Positions 18,054-26,178 of a stretch of DNA of 64,000 nt are shown in pieces. The notes beneath the pieces were generated by a model. It had not been told where the DNA came from. It saw only the letters and a list, made by a program, of their open reading frames with translations, and made no database searches. The first letter of the stretch is position 1; each line of letters starts with the position of its first letter. A program made the position numbers and the translations under genes. Origin of the DNA: Streptomyces sedi (lineage in GTDB: Bacteria; Actinomycetota; Actinomycetes; Streptomycetales; Streptomycetaceae); NCBI RefSeq assembly GCF_006335015.1, contig NZ_VDGT01000002.1, forward strand, positions 372,001 to 436,000, given 5' to 3'.

Positions 18054-20489
18054 GTGACCTCCCCACCCCTCACCACGCGCGACGCCGTCGCGCCGGCCGG
18101 CACCACCCAGGTGCTGGCGCGGCCCGACGGGCGACTACTGGTGCGCGGTTGGGATCACGCGGCCGTGCTGGCGGGGGAGCATGCCACGCTCGCCGGCCGG
18201 CTGCTGGCGGCGCTGGGGTCCGGCACCGCCCCCGACGCCTGGGCGGCCGAGGCGGGTGTGCCGGCCACGACGGCCGGCGCGCTGCTCGGCTGGCTCGGCC
18301 GACAGGGCTTGGTGGCGCCGGCGCCGACGGGGGGCACCGGCGCCACTAGGGTGGTGAACACCTACCCCGCGCTGACCGCCGTCGTCGCGGAACCGGAAGT
18401 GGCCGGGGCGGCACGTCAACTCCCCCAGACTCATGGGCTGTTGGTGACGGACGACGTGCGCGAGGTCGCCGACCGCGCGGCCGGCCGGCCCGTGGACGTG
18501 GTACTGCCCAGGCGGCTGCTGACCGGGAACGAGGCCACGGCGCCCGTGGTCGCCGCGCGCGCCGTGCTGGCGGCCGGCGGCAGTTGGGCCACCCACTGGC
18601 GCGAGCCGGGCAAGGTCCTGGTCACCTCCGATCTCTCCGGCGCGCGCCTCTGCCTCGACTGCCTCGCCGCACGCGAACGCGCCGGCTGCGCACGCCCCGC
18701 GCACGGCGTTGACGCACGCCCCGCGCGCGACGCGGAGAGCCCGGACCCGGCGGCCACCGCGCTGCTCCTGACCCACGCGGCGCTGCGCCTGCGCGCGCCG
18801 ACCCGCTTCCCCGACGGCGCCGTTCTCCTCGAACTGCGCCCCCGGCAAGCGGACCTCACCCGAGTCCTGGGCCTGCCGACCTGCCCGCTCTGCGCGCCCG
18901 GGGCTCCCCTCGATCTCGCCGGCACCCCCCAAGCCGGCGATCCCGCGCCCCTCGACGTCCTACTCCCGTCGAGCCTGGCGCGGGCACCGCGCCCGCGTCG
19001 TCCATTCCTCCCGGACGGCGCGGGCGCACCTCCGCACGCCCCCCAACACGCCCCGGCGCCCGCCATCGCACCCGCGCACGCGCTTGCGCCCGCGACGCTC
19101 GCTGAACGCTGCCGGCGCTCCCACGACCTGTCGCCGGAGCGGCTCGCCGCCCTCACCCACGACCTGCGCGCCCTCCACGGCCCCCGTGGCGTGCTGCGCA
19201 CCCTGCGCACCGAACACCCAGCCGTGGCCGCCGACCTCCTCCACACCGCCGACCTCTTCCACGCGGTCACCGGCGACCTCGCCGACCTCCGGGAGATCAG
19301 CGCCTCGCACGCCCAACCGCAGCTCTACGACGCGTTCGGCGCCGCCTGGACCATGGCGGACGCCGTGCGGCGCTGCCTGGGCGAAGCCGTCGAACGCTAC
19401 TGCGCGCTGGTGCACGGCGCCGCCCGCCGGGTGGTGTGGGGCGCGGCGCGCGACCTGCCGAACGCGGTGCCGCTCGAACGTTTCGCCACGTTCTCCGACC
19501 GCGAGAAGCCGGCCGTCGAGGCGGACTTCCCCACCGCCTCGGCGGCCTCCCCCCTCGGCTGGGTCCACGGCCACAGCCTCACCCGGGGCGGCCCGGTGCT
19601 CGTTCCCGCCCAGCTGAGCCTGCTCGGATACACCGCCGCCGCCTTCGAGGACGCGGTGCAGCCCGGTTCCAACAAGGGCCTGGCGGCAGGCAAGGACGCC
19701 GACGCCTGCCTGGTCCACGGCCTCTGCGAGCTGATCGAGGCCGACGCGCTGCTCATCCACTTCCTCAACCGAGCCCCCGTTCCCGAACTCGCCCTCGACA
19801 CCACCGGCCACCCCCGCGTCGACCGCGCCCACCGGGCCCTGCGGGCCACCGGCGGCCGGCTGCGCGCCTGGGACTTCGCCACCGATCTGGCCGTTCCCAC
19901 CGTGCTGGCCATGGTCGAACGCCACGACGGCACCGGCCCGTTGGCGACCTTCGGCATGGCGACCCGCCTCGACCCCGGCGAGGCCCTGGAGAAGGCGGTG
20001 CTGGAGGCGCTGCACGGCACCTGCTGGCTGACCGGCCAACTCGTCGAGGAAGCACGGGCGTTCCCCGGTGCCCCGGACGCGGCCTGGGTCACCGAGCGGG
20101 AACGCGCGAAGGCGCTGGGCGCCTCGCCCGGCTACCTGGACGCGCTCGGCTGGCTGCTCATCCGCGAGCGACGCCGCCCGTTCGCCGCCTACGCCGCCGC
20201 ACACCCCCCGGCCCCCAGCACCCCGGGGGCCGGGCTCGACCTGCTCGTGGAGACCCTGCGGGACGCGGGACTCGAAGCGGTCGCCGTCGACCTGAGCACC
20301 CCGGACGTCCGCGCGGCGACCGGGCTCCAGGTGTGGCGCGCCGTGGTGCCCGGCCTCCAGCCGTTCTCGATCGGCCCGCTCCAGGCACGGGAGAACGCGC
20401 GCCTGCGCACCGTGCCCGTGCGGATGGGCCACCGCGCGGCGCCGTTGCCCGAGTCGGCGCTCAACCCGCTGCCGCACCCCTGCCCCTGA
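18054..20489 (+). CDS. Fused E1-like/YcaO cyclodehydratase
   Basis: An 811-aa fusion of both cyclodehydratase parts. Residues about 1-340 are E1-like, with a winged-helix-like start and two zinc CxxC pairs (Cys200/Cys203 and Cys277/Cys280). After an Ala/Pro-rich linker (about 315-350) comes the YcaO domain (about 370-811) with LGEAVERYCA (Glu444, Arg448) and LCELIEADALL (Glu559, Glu562). The C-terminus LNPLPHPCP is the proline-rich YcaO tail. It would bind ATP and convert Ser, Thr or Cys of the precursor to azolines by itself. The start is a GTG 33 bases after the precursor stop, without a strong ribosome site. It is the second cyclodehydratase of the locus, and its relation to the separate E1/YcaO pair is the open question. 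Confidence 0.9.
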   Translation: MTSPPLTTRDAVAPAGTTQVLARPDGRLLVRGWDHAAVLAGEHATLAGRLLAALGSGTAPDAWAAEAGVPATTAGALLGWLGRQGLVAPAPTGGTGATRVVNTYPALTAVVAEPEVAGAARQLPQTHGLLVTDDVREVADRAAGRPVDVVLPRRLLTGNEATAPVVAARAVLAAGGSWATHWREPGKVLVTSDLSGARLCLDCLAARERAGCARPAHGVDARPARDAESPDPAATALLLTHAALRLRAPTRFPDGAVLLELRPRQADLTRVLGLPTCPLCAPGAPLDLAGTPQAGDPAPLDVLLPSSLARAPRPRRPFLPDGAGAPPHAPQHAPAPAIAPAHALAPATLAERCRRSHDLSPERLAALTHDLRALHGPRGVLRTLRTEHPAVAADLLHTADLFHAVTGDLADLREISASHAQPQLYDAFGAAWTMADAVRRCLGEAVERYCALVHGAARRVVWGAARDLPNAVPLERFATFSDREKPAVEADFPTASAASPLGWVHGHSLTRGGPVLVPAQLSLLGYTAAAFEDAVQPGSNKGLAAGKDADACLVHGLCELIEADALLIHFLNRAPVPELALDTTGHPRVDRAHRALRATGGRLRAWDFATDLAVPTVLAMVERHDGTGPLATFGMATRLDPGEALEKAVLEALHGTCWLTGQLVEEARAFPGAPDAAWVTERERAKALGASPGYLDALGWLLIRERRRPFAAYAAAHPPAPSTPGAGLDLLVETLRDAGLEAVAVDLSTPDVRAATGLQVWRAVVPGLQPFSIGPLQARENARLRTVPVRMGHRAAPLPESALNPLPHPCP

Positions 20490-20531
20490 CCCGCGATACG
20501 TGATCCGCCCGTAGGACCGAGAGGAGCCCGG

Positions 20532-21698
20532 GTGCCGTCGACCTCCGAGACCGCCCCCGAACGCCCCCGGCTGGCCGAACCGGTGGAGGCCACGGCCGAC
20601 GGCGGCCAGGTCTATGTGCGGATCGGCACCCCGCCGTCCTACCTCAGGCTCGGCGCCCGCGCCTGGTCGATCGCCCAACTCCTCGACGGCTCGCGCACCG
20701 TTGACGAGGCCGCACGCGAAGCCGGCTGCCCGCCCGCCCACGTGCGGAAAGTCATGGCCCAACTCGCCGCCAACGGCCTGCTGGAGGGCACCGAGGCGCC
20801 GCGCGCCCACGGGGGCGACGTGCACCGGCAGTCGTTGTTCTTCCTGAAGTCCACCTGGCACGACCCGCGTTCGCTCGCCACCGCCCACCGGTTGTTGGCC
20901 CGCTGGTGCCCGCCGCGCGTGGTCCTCCCCGCGCTCGTCGCGCTGCTCGCCGCCGGCGTCGTGGTGTGCGCGCTGCGGTGGGGCGACATGCTCTCCGGTG
21001 CGAACGACGCGCTCAGCTGGTCAGCGGCCTGGCAGGTGTGGCCGGCGATCCTGCTGCGCGCGGTGGTCCACGAGCTGGGGCACGCCTTCACCTGCCTGAG
21101 CTTCGGCCGGTCGGTCGCGGCGCTGGGCGTCGGGCTGTACTACTTCCAACCCGTCGCGTTCACCGACGTCAGCGACATCTGGCTGCTGCGCGCCCGCTGG
21201 CGGCGCGTCCTGGTACACCTCAGCGGGCCGCTCGTCGACCTCGCGATCCTGGTCGCCTCCGGCTGCCTGGTGCTGGCCCTCTCCGACGGCGCGGCCCGCA
21301 CCTTCGCCGCCTACCTCTTCCTCTCCACCGTCGTCGGCATCGTCGCGACGCTCAACCCGCTGCTGCGCAGCGACGGTTACTTCGTCCTCACGGAGCTGCT
21401 CCGCGAGGACGACCTGCGCGAACGCGCGATGGCGCTGCTCGCCACGACCGCGCCGTGGCGCGTCCGCGTCCGGGACCGGACGACGGCCGTGCTGGTGGCC
21501 TACGGGGCGCTGTCGTTCGTCTACATCGTCGTCATCCTGGGCGTCGCGGCGAACGTGGCCTCCGGCTTCCTGCTCGGCTCGGTCCTCGGGCTGGAGAACG
21601 CCGTGCCGGCGCCCCTCGCCTGGACGGCCGGCGCGGCCGTCGCCGTCGCCCTGTGGCTGCGGATGCTCCGACAGGCCAGGAGCGGCACGCTGGCCTGA
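20532..21698 (+). CDS. M50 site-2-type membrane metalloprotease with PqqD-like N-terminus
   Basis: A 388-aa membrane protein. Residues about 25-90 (YVRIGTPPSYLRLGARAW, then SRTVDEAAREAG) look like a PqqD/winged-helix module of the kind that binds RiPP leaders. About six membrane helices follow. The zinc protease motif is VVHELGHAF (His180, Glu181, His184) and the third ligand lies in NPLLRSDGYF (Asn275, Asp281), as in site-2 proteases. It lies 42 bases after the fused cyclodehydratase gene in the same direction, with a GAGGAG site before its GTG start. Inference: it cleaves the leader at the membrane, or supports export or immunity. No ABC transporter is nearby, so it may do more than one of these. 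Confidence 0.85.
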   Translation: MPSTSETAPERPRLAEPVEATADGGQVYVRIGTPPSYLRLGARAWSIAQLLDGSRTVDEAAREAGCPPAHVRKVMAQLAANGLLEGTEAPRAHGGDVHRQSLFFLKSTWHDPRSLATAHRLLARWCPPRVVLPALVALLAAGVVVCALRWGDMLSGANDALSWSAAWQVWPAILLRAVVHELGHAFTCLSFGRSVAALGVGLYYFQPVAFTDVSDIWLLRARWRRVLVHLSGPLVDLAILVASGCLVLALSDGAARTFAAYLFLSTVVGIVATLNPLLRSDGYFVLTELLREDDLRERAMALLATTAPWRVRVRDRTTAVLVAYGALSFVYIVVILGVAANVASGFLLGSVLGLENAVPAPLAWTAGAAVAVALWLRMLRQARSGTLA

Positions 21699-21831
21699 CG
21701 GCCGTTCCCGCGCCCGGCGTTGGTGCGGCGGGTGACGAGCACGGCGGCGCCGCACGGACGCGGGTCGGGCCTGGCCGGTGGTGTGGGCCACGTGACGGCT
21801 CGGAACGGTCGGGCCGTCGTGGGGGAGCGGC

Positions 21832-22464
21832 CTACGCCGGGCCCGGGTCTTCGAGCATCCGCACGGCCTGGCGGGCGAGCAGGCGCTCCGCGTCGTCATA
21901 GCTCCAGCCGCAGTCGACGACAAGCGACCGCCACGCCGACAGCCCGAAGCAGAACCACAGGCGGTCCGCCGCGCCGTCCACGTCGAGACGGGGAGCCACC
22001 ACCCCGATGGCGACGAGGTGCTCCGCGACCTCGCGCAGCGCCTGGCGGTACTGCGCGACGACGTACTCCCATACCTGCCGCGCCTTGTCGTCGCTGGCCA
22101 TGGAGGAGTGGAGCAGGTTGATGGACGCGGCGAAGCGTTCGGTGTTGCCGCGTATTCCCCGCGCCAGGGACGTGACCGCGGAGGCGAGGTCCGTGCTGCG
22201 GAACACCTCGTCGTGCAGCCCGGTGGCCTTCGAGTCCGCCACGTCCACGGCCAGAAGAGCGTGCAGGAGTTGCGTCTTGGTGCCCACGCTCGCGTAGAGC
22301 GTCTTGGTCGCGACACCGGCCGAGCGGGCGAGCTGCCCCATCGTCACCTGCGCATAGCCGTGCGTGGTGAAGAGGTCGCGCGCGGTCTCCAGGATGTCCT
22401 GTCGGGTCTGGGCCGCGCTCTGCTCGCGTCGCGTTGACCGGTACCTCCGAGTCCGTTCGGGCAT
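21832..22464 (-). CDS. TetR-family transcriptional regulator
   Basis: A 210-aa repressor. The DNA-binding part is AQTRQDILETARDLFTTHGY, then TMGQLARSAGVATKTLYASVGTKTQLL, a standard TetR helix-turn-helix. The C-terminal domain with SINLLHSSMASDDKARQVW is ligand-binding and unassigned. It faces the RiPP operon from the right, ending 133 bases from the M50 gene, and is divergent from the hemerythrin gene, which it more probably controls. A short palindrome-like TGAG(N10)CTCA sits just upstream of its start (about 22478-22495). Confidence 0.86.
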   Translation of the reverse strand: MPERTRRYRSTRREQSAAQTRQDILETARDLFTTHGYAQVTMGQLARSAGVATKTLYASVGTKTQLLHALLAVDVADSKATGLHDEVFRSTDLASAVTSLARGIRGNTERFAASINLLHSSMASDDKARQVWEYVVAQYRQALREVAEHLVAIGVVAPRLDVDGAADRLWFCFGLSAWRSLVVDCGWSYDDAERLLARQAVRMLEDPGPA

Positions 22465-22637
22465 GGCGGCAGCCTACCTGAGGCCATAGTGGCTCACTTC
22501 AATGCAGAGCATGTAACTTGAATAGAGGCCGGGCGCACCGAAACCTCTTCCACCCTTCCCGCCTTCCCGCCGGGACGGTTCAGGTTCTCGGGGTCCGCCC
22601 GGAAGACCATGCGCTCCTACGCGAAGGTTCCGCACAC

Positions 22638-23348
22638 ATGACCATGCAAGCTGAGTCCCACGCGCAAGCCCTCACGGAAACGCGGCTCGCCCATGAGACA
22701 CACCGACTGGCGACCGGACTGCTCGTCGACGCCGCCGGCCGCACCACCGTGCCGCGCCAAGCACTCGCGCGGCTACGGGACTTCATCGTGGCGAACCTGC
22801 GTCACCACCACGAGACCGAGGACGCGTGGCTGTGGCCGCTCGTCGTGGCGGCGGCGCCGGACACGAAGGGCGCGCTCGACGAACTCAGCGAGGAACACGA
22901 CCGGCTGGACAGCGCGCTCGACCGCCTCGCCGCCGTCGACCTGACCGGCACGGAAGAGCCGGGCGGCGAGCCCACGGGCGGCGAGAGCGTGAGCGGCGAG
23001 GGCACGGGCGGCGAGAGCGTGAGCGGCGACCGCCGGCACGCGCTGCGCGAGGCGGCCGTCGCGGTGCGCGACAGCGTGCGTGACCACCTGACCCACGAGG
23101 AACCGGTGCTGTTCCCCGCCCTGCGGCACATCACGCCCACGCAGTGGGAGGAGTTCGCCCAGCGAGTCATCGCCAGCACGCCCCCGGTGGCCGGGCATCT
23201 GATGATCGGCTTCCTCGATGAGGCCGGCACGCCGGCCGAGGTGGAGTCGATGCTCGTGCACATGCCGGCCCCGGCGAAGGCGGCGCTGCCCGCCCTGCGC
23301 GGCCAAGCCGCCGCCGAGCTGCGAGCCCTGCGAGGCGACGGATCGTGA
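22638..23348 (+). CDS. Hemerythrin HHE domain protein
   Basis: A 236-aa helical protein with the hemerythrin iron-ligand pattern: HRLATGLLVDAAG, NLRHHHETEDAWLWPLV, EEHDRLDSALDRLA and DHLTHEEPVLFPAL. A di-iron site would bind oxygen, nitric oxide or act in redox sensing. The region between helices 3 and 4 has an in-frame tandem repeat (GGESVSGEGTGGESVSGD; two 30-base units), which makes a flexible acidic loop unlike the usual tight bundle. ATG 22638 is preceded by GAAGG. A second ATG lies two codons on. It is followed at once by the flavin-binding protein gene, so the two may form a redox pair. Confidence 0.85.
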   Translation: MTMQAESHAQALTETRLAHETHRLATGLLVDAAGRTTVPRQALARLRDFIVANLRHHHETEDAWLWPLVVAAAPDTKGALDELSEEHDRLDSALDRLAAVDLTGTEEPGGEPTGGESVSGEGTGGESVSGDRRHALREAAVAVRDSVRDHLTHEEPVLFPALRHITPTQWEEFAQRVIASTPPVAGHLMIGFLDEAGTPAEVESMLVHMPAPAKAALPALRGQAAAELRALRGDGS

Positions 23349-23443
23349 CACACACTCAACTCCCTTGACCGGACACGGCGTACGAGGCGTTCAGGGGCGA
23401 CCTGACCATCGCCGCCGCCTACCTCACCCCGGCCGGAGGGGCG

Positions 23444-24352
23444 GTGGTCACCAGCGTCTCACCGGTAGGGCTCGCGGACCGGGCGGCCAACGAGGTCAGC
23501 TTCACCACCTCGCTGGGCTTCCCGAAGAAACTGGAACGCATCCTGAGCGACCCACGCGTCGCTCTCGCCTATCACACGCGCGACCACGGGTTCGCCAACC
23601 ACAGCCACTACGTCCTCGCCCAGGGCCGGGCGGAGGTGGATCTTCAGCCCCCGGCGCAGCGACTGGCGGAGCTGATGGAAGCCTCCGAGCCGTTCCTCGG
23701 GCGGACCAGGCGCGGGCGCGTGTGGGACTGGCTGCTTCGCGAGTACCACCAGAACCGGGTCTTCGTCGATGTCCACCCGGAACGCGTCGCCGTCTGGCCC
23801 GACCTCTCGGCGAGTGGACGCCCGACCGTGACGGGCGCCTCCTGGCCGGGGCATCCCGCCGAACAGGAACCGCCGAAGAACGGCACCGCCCCGCGGACAC
23901 CCGTCGCCAAGCTCGCCCGGCAGATCGACGCCCTTCCTCATCGCCTGCTGGCCTACCAGGGCGCCGACGGCCACCCCGTCATCCTCCCGGTGACGGTCAC
24001 CGGACACGACGAGACCGGTCTGCGCCTCGCCGCGTCTCCCGGGCTCCTGCCGCCGGGCGGACGCCGGGCGGGATTCCTCGCCCACCGTTTCCAACCGCAG
24101 TGCGTCGGCCTGGCCATGCGCACCCTCACCGGCTGGTTGACCGTCGAGGACGGGCAGGCCCTCTACGCACCCCACACATCGGCGGGCATGACAGCGCCGC
24201 CGAGCAGAACGGTCACGACCGTGGCCAACGGCCTGTTGGCCAAGCAGGGCCTGCGCCGCGCGCGGCGCGACGGCACAACGGCGCGCCTGCGGGAGCTCGC
24301 CGCCCGGAACCAGGCGCGAGGGCCCGAGGAGCAATCCGACGACGCCGACTGA
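23444..24352 (+). CDS. Pyridoxamine 5'-phosphate oxidase-like flavoprotein, start unclear
   Basis: A split-barrel FMN-binding protein of about 300 aa. Recognisable parts are NEVSFTTSLGFPKKLERILSDPRV, then LAYHTRDHGFA, the TGWLTVEDGQ segment and a C-terminal helix. Such proteins act as flavin-dependent oxidoreductases or FMN/F420 carriers. The coding frame continues upstream to 23369 and encodes YEAFRGDLTIAAAYLTPAG, which looks like authentic family sequence, but a TGA at 23366 stops it and there is no ATG or GTG in that stretch. GTG 23444 is therefore the first usual start and would cut off the first strand. Either an atypical start, a small frameshift or 5' truncation explains this. Function is likely reduced if truly short. 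Confidence 0.6.
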   Translation: MVTSVSPVGLADRAANEVSFTTSLGFPKKLERILSDPRVALAYHTRDHGFANHSHYVLAQGRAEVDLQPPAQRLAELMEASEPFLGRTRRGRVWDWLLREYHQNRVFVDVHPERVAVWPDLSASGRPTVTGASWPGHPAEQEPPKNGTAPRTPVAKLARQIDALPHRLLAYQGADGHPVILPVTVTGHDETGLRLAASPGLLPPGGRRAGFLAHRFQPQCVGLAMRTLTGWLTVEDGQALYAPHTSAGMTAPPSRTVTTVANGLLAKQGLRRARRDGTTARLRELAARNQARGPEEQSDDAD

Positions 24353-24370
24353 GGCGCCCGTCCGCCCTCG

Positions 24371-24829
24371 TCAGATGAAGGCGGATTCGGGGCGGTCGGT
24401 GTTGATGAGGAGGGGGAGGCGGCGGCGTTGGCCGGTGGCGATGATGGCGTACTGGTAGAGGGCCGGGGGCTCGTACAGTTCGCGCATTGGGACCCAACTG
24501 GCGCCTTCCTTGGGGTCCCTGGACGGCACGTCCGGGAGGACGCCGCCGTCCAGGACGTAGGTGAGGCCGTTGAGTGTGCCTTCGTCGTCCGTGGTCGGGG
24601 TGACGGCCACCACCTCGGACAGGGCGCGTTCGCAGCCGGTCGCCTCCAGGAACGTCTCGCGGGCGGTCAGGATGATGCAACGGCCGGGCGGTACCTGGCC
24701 GTTGGGCAGGACCCAGCCTTCCTGGCCGTCCTCCCGCAGGCCGCGCACCATCAGCATGTGGTTGCTCTGTGTCGTGGCCAGCACATGGAAGGTGATCGGG
24801 ATGGGTGAGTGGTTGATGGTGGTCAACAT
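24371..24829 (-). CDS. NUDIX-fold hydrolase, degenerate box
   Basis: A 152-aa protein with a NUDIX fold: MLMVRGLREDGQEGWVLPNGQVPPG leads into TARETFLEATGCE. The consensus box is GX5EX7REUXEEXGU; here one glutamate of the EE pair is replaced by Ala and the leading Glu is absent, so catalysis on a nucleoside diphosphate is uncertain. It is the last gene of a leftward four-gene set that starts at the ATPase gene, with an 18-base gap behind the preceding gene. Alternative: a NUDIX-like binding protein without hydrolase activity. Confidence 0.75.
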   Translation of the reverse strand: MLTTINHSPIPITFHVLATTQSNHMLMVRGLREDGQEGWVLPNGQVPPGRCIILTARETFLEATGCERALSEVVAVTPTTDDEGTLNGLTYVLDGGVLPDVPSRDPKEGASWVPMRELYEPPALYQYAIIATGQRRRLPLLINTDRPESAFI

Positions 24830-24847
24830 GACTGGTTTCTCCTTGCG

Positions 24848-25201
24848 TTAACTGGTCAGGGCGGGGAGGAGGCCCGAGAGGGCCGTGAGCAGGCACATCA
24901 GGCCGACGAACGCCGGGCCGACGAACCCCGGGCCGGGCGTGGAGGCCGGTGGTGGGTCGTCCGGGCGGGGAACGACCCGCCAGTGGCGTTCGGTCCGGGC
25001 GAGGAAGAGGGTGTGGTCGGGCCGGTCCTGGGAGTGTTGGAGCGCCCAGACCGCGACCGGGAGTGAGTCGTTGTCGAAGAGCGGGGAGACCGCCTCGCAG
25101 CTCATGCACTCCGCGCCGTAGATGCCCTCCGGCACCCCGGGCCCCCGCTCCTGGATCAGCACGCGGTCCGCGCCGCGCACGATGTCGTTCACGACGGACA
25201 C
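24848..25201 (-). CDS. Small protein with C-terminal membrane segment (DUF7848-like)
   Basis: A 117-aa protein starting at GTG 25201 after a GGAAGGGGG site. It shows a Cys-x-x-Cys pair in AECMSCEAVS, then DSLPVAVWALQHSQDRPDHTLF and a WRVVPRPDD end, similar to DUF7848-type Streptomyces proteins. Unlike the usual form it ends in a hydrophobic segment (GFVGPAFVGLMCLLTALSGLL, given in two parts here: GFVGPAFVGLMC and LLTALSGLL) that would anchor it to the membrane. It overlaps the upstream gene by 13 bases, so the pair is translated together. Function is unknown. Confidence 0.65.
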   Translation of the reverse strand: MSVVNDIVRGADRVLIQERGPGVPEGIYGAECMSCEAVSPLFDNDSLPVAVWALQHSQDRPDHTLFLARTERHWRVVPRPDDPPPASTPGPGFVGPAFVGLMCLLTALSGLLPALTS

Positions 25202-25581
25202 GCCCCCTTCCAGAAGCGGGTGCCGAACGTGGTGCGGGCCCGGGGTGCCCCGCGCTCCCGCCGAGGCCAGGGCATCCATGCACCGCCCGCCGGCGGATAC
25301 GGCTCCCGCGGCCGTCCGTCGGGCGCGCGGGGTGCGGCGCGTTCGGCGTCGGTGAAGTCCCACGCCATCGCGGCCAGTTGGCGTAGGCAGGCGTCGCACG
25401 CGTAGAGCGGGACGGTGGCGCCCTCCGAGGTGAGGCACCCGATCCACACCACCGGCGAGACGCGATACCCGCACCAGAACCAGCAGGGCCCCAGGGCCCG
25501 TTGCTCCGCACCGACGATCCCCGGCACCGGTATCTGGAACTCCCACTCGACGGGTGCCACGGGACGGCTCGCGCCGTTCAC
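25189..25581 (-). CDS. Small cysteine-rich protein of ATPase operon
   Basis: A 130-aa protein I do not recognise beyond its Streptomyces-type setting. It has the line GPCWFWCGYRVSPVVWIGC and a later ACDACLRQLAAMAW, four to five cysteines that could bind zinc. The C-terminal 60 residues are Pro/Arg rich. Its GTG start (25581) overlaps the TGA of the ATPase gene by four bases (GTGA), and its end overlaps the next gene, so expression is tied to the ATPase. Confidence 0.6.
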   Translation of the reverse strand: MNGASRPVAPVEWEFQIPVPGIVGAEQRALGPCWFWCGYRVSPVVWIGCLTSEGATVPLYACDACLRQLAAMAWDFTDAERAAPRAPDGRPREPYPPAGGAWMPWPRRERGAPRARTTFGTRFWKGACPS

Positions 25582-26081
25582 GCCGTGTCCCGGCACGTGA
25601 ACCAGACGACCTTGCCCAACCGGCACGAGGCGCCGGCCATGAACGGCACCGGCATGTAGCCGAACCCGTCGGCCATCTCCCGCAGCATCCACAGCCCCCG
25701 GCCGTCCTCCGAGCACCAGTCCGGCGTGCGCAACACCGGCAACTGCCGGGACTCGTCGAAGACCTGCACCAACAGATCCGCCTCCGCACGCACCACCCGC
25801 AGGCCACACCGCCGACTCACCGTGTGCTTCGCGACATTCGCCAACAGCTCCGAGACGCCAAGCCGCGCCAATTCCACGGCATTCCGCGACACCCGCCACT
25901 CGACCAACGCACCCGCGACCGCCCGACGCCAGCCCTCGATCTCACGCACGCTGACCGTCAGGGACCAACGGGCGTCATGGGGAACCTCGTTGGGTCCCGT
26001 TTCGGAAAGGCCGCCCGTGAGGAAGCGGGGTCTTTCGGGGGCCTCGGGCACCCGCACTTCCGGACCGCTCACAGTGGGCAT
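25578..26081 (-). CDS. RsbW/AbaA-type ATP-binding (HATPase) regulatory protein
   Basis: A 167-aa single-domain HATPase_c protein. Motifs are VELARLGVSELLANVAKHT (N-box, with the Glu and Asn), VQVFDESRQLP (G1-like) and GLWMLREMADGFGYM (G2 loop). It lacks a histidine-kinase dimerisation domain, like anti-sigma kinases and the AbaA orfA-type proteins that accompany WhiJ-like regulators in Streptomyces. It starts a leftward operon and is divergent from the XRE/DUF397 genes. ATG 26081 has a GAGGAG site; earlier in-frame starts lack one. Confidence 0.8.
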   Translation of the reverse strand: MPTVSGPEVRVPEAPERPRFLTGGLSETGPNEVPHDARWSLTVSVREIEGWRRAVAGALVEWRVSRNAVELARLGVSELLANVAKHTVSRRCGLRVVRAEADLLVQVFDESRQLPVLRTPDWCSEDGRGLWMLREMADGFGYMPVPFMAGASCRLGKVVWFTCRDTA

Positions 26082-26178
26082 AACTGCTCCTCTCCGTAGC
26101 GTCTCCACTACTTGAGGTAGACAGAGTACCGCTCGATCGGGGATCATTCAACGTGCTGGATCGGCACGAAAGATTGGT

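Noticed and set aside
14499..21698. Thiopeptide or lanthipeptide pathway
   Set aside because: No LanB-type dehydratase, LanC cyclase or cycloaddition enzyme is present; only azole-forming enzymes and a protease.
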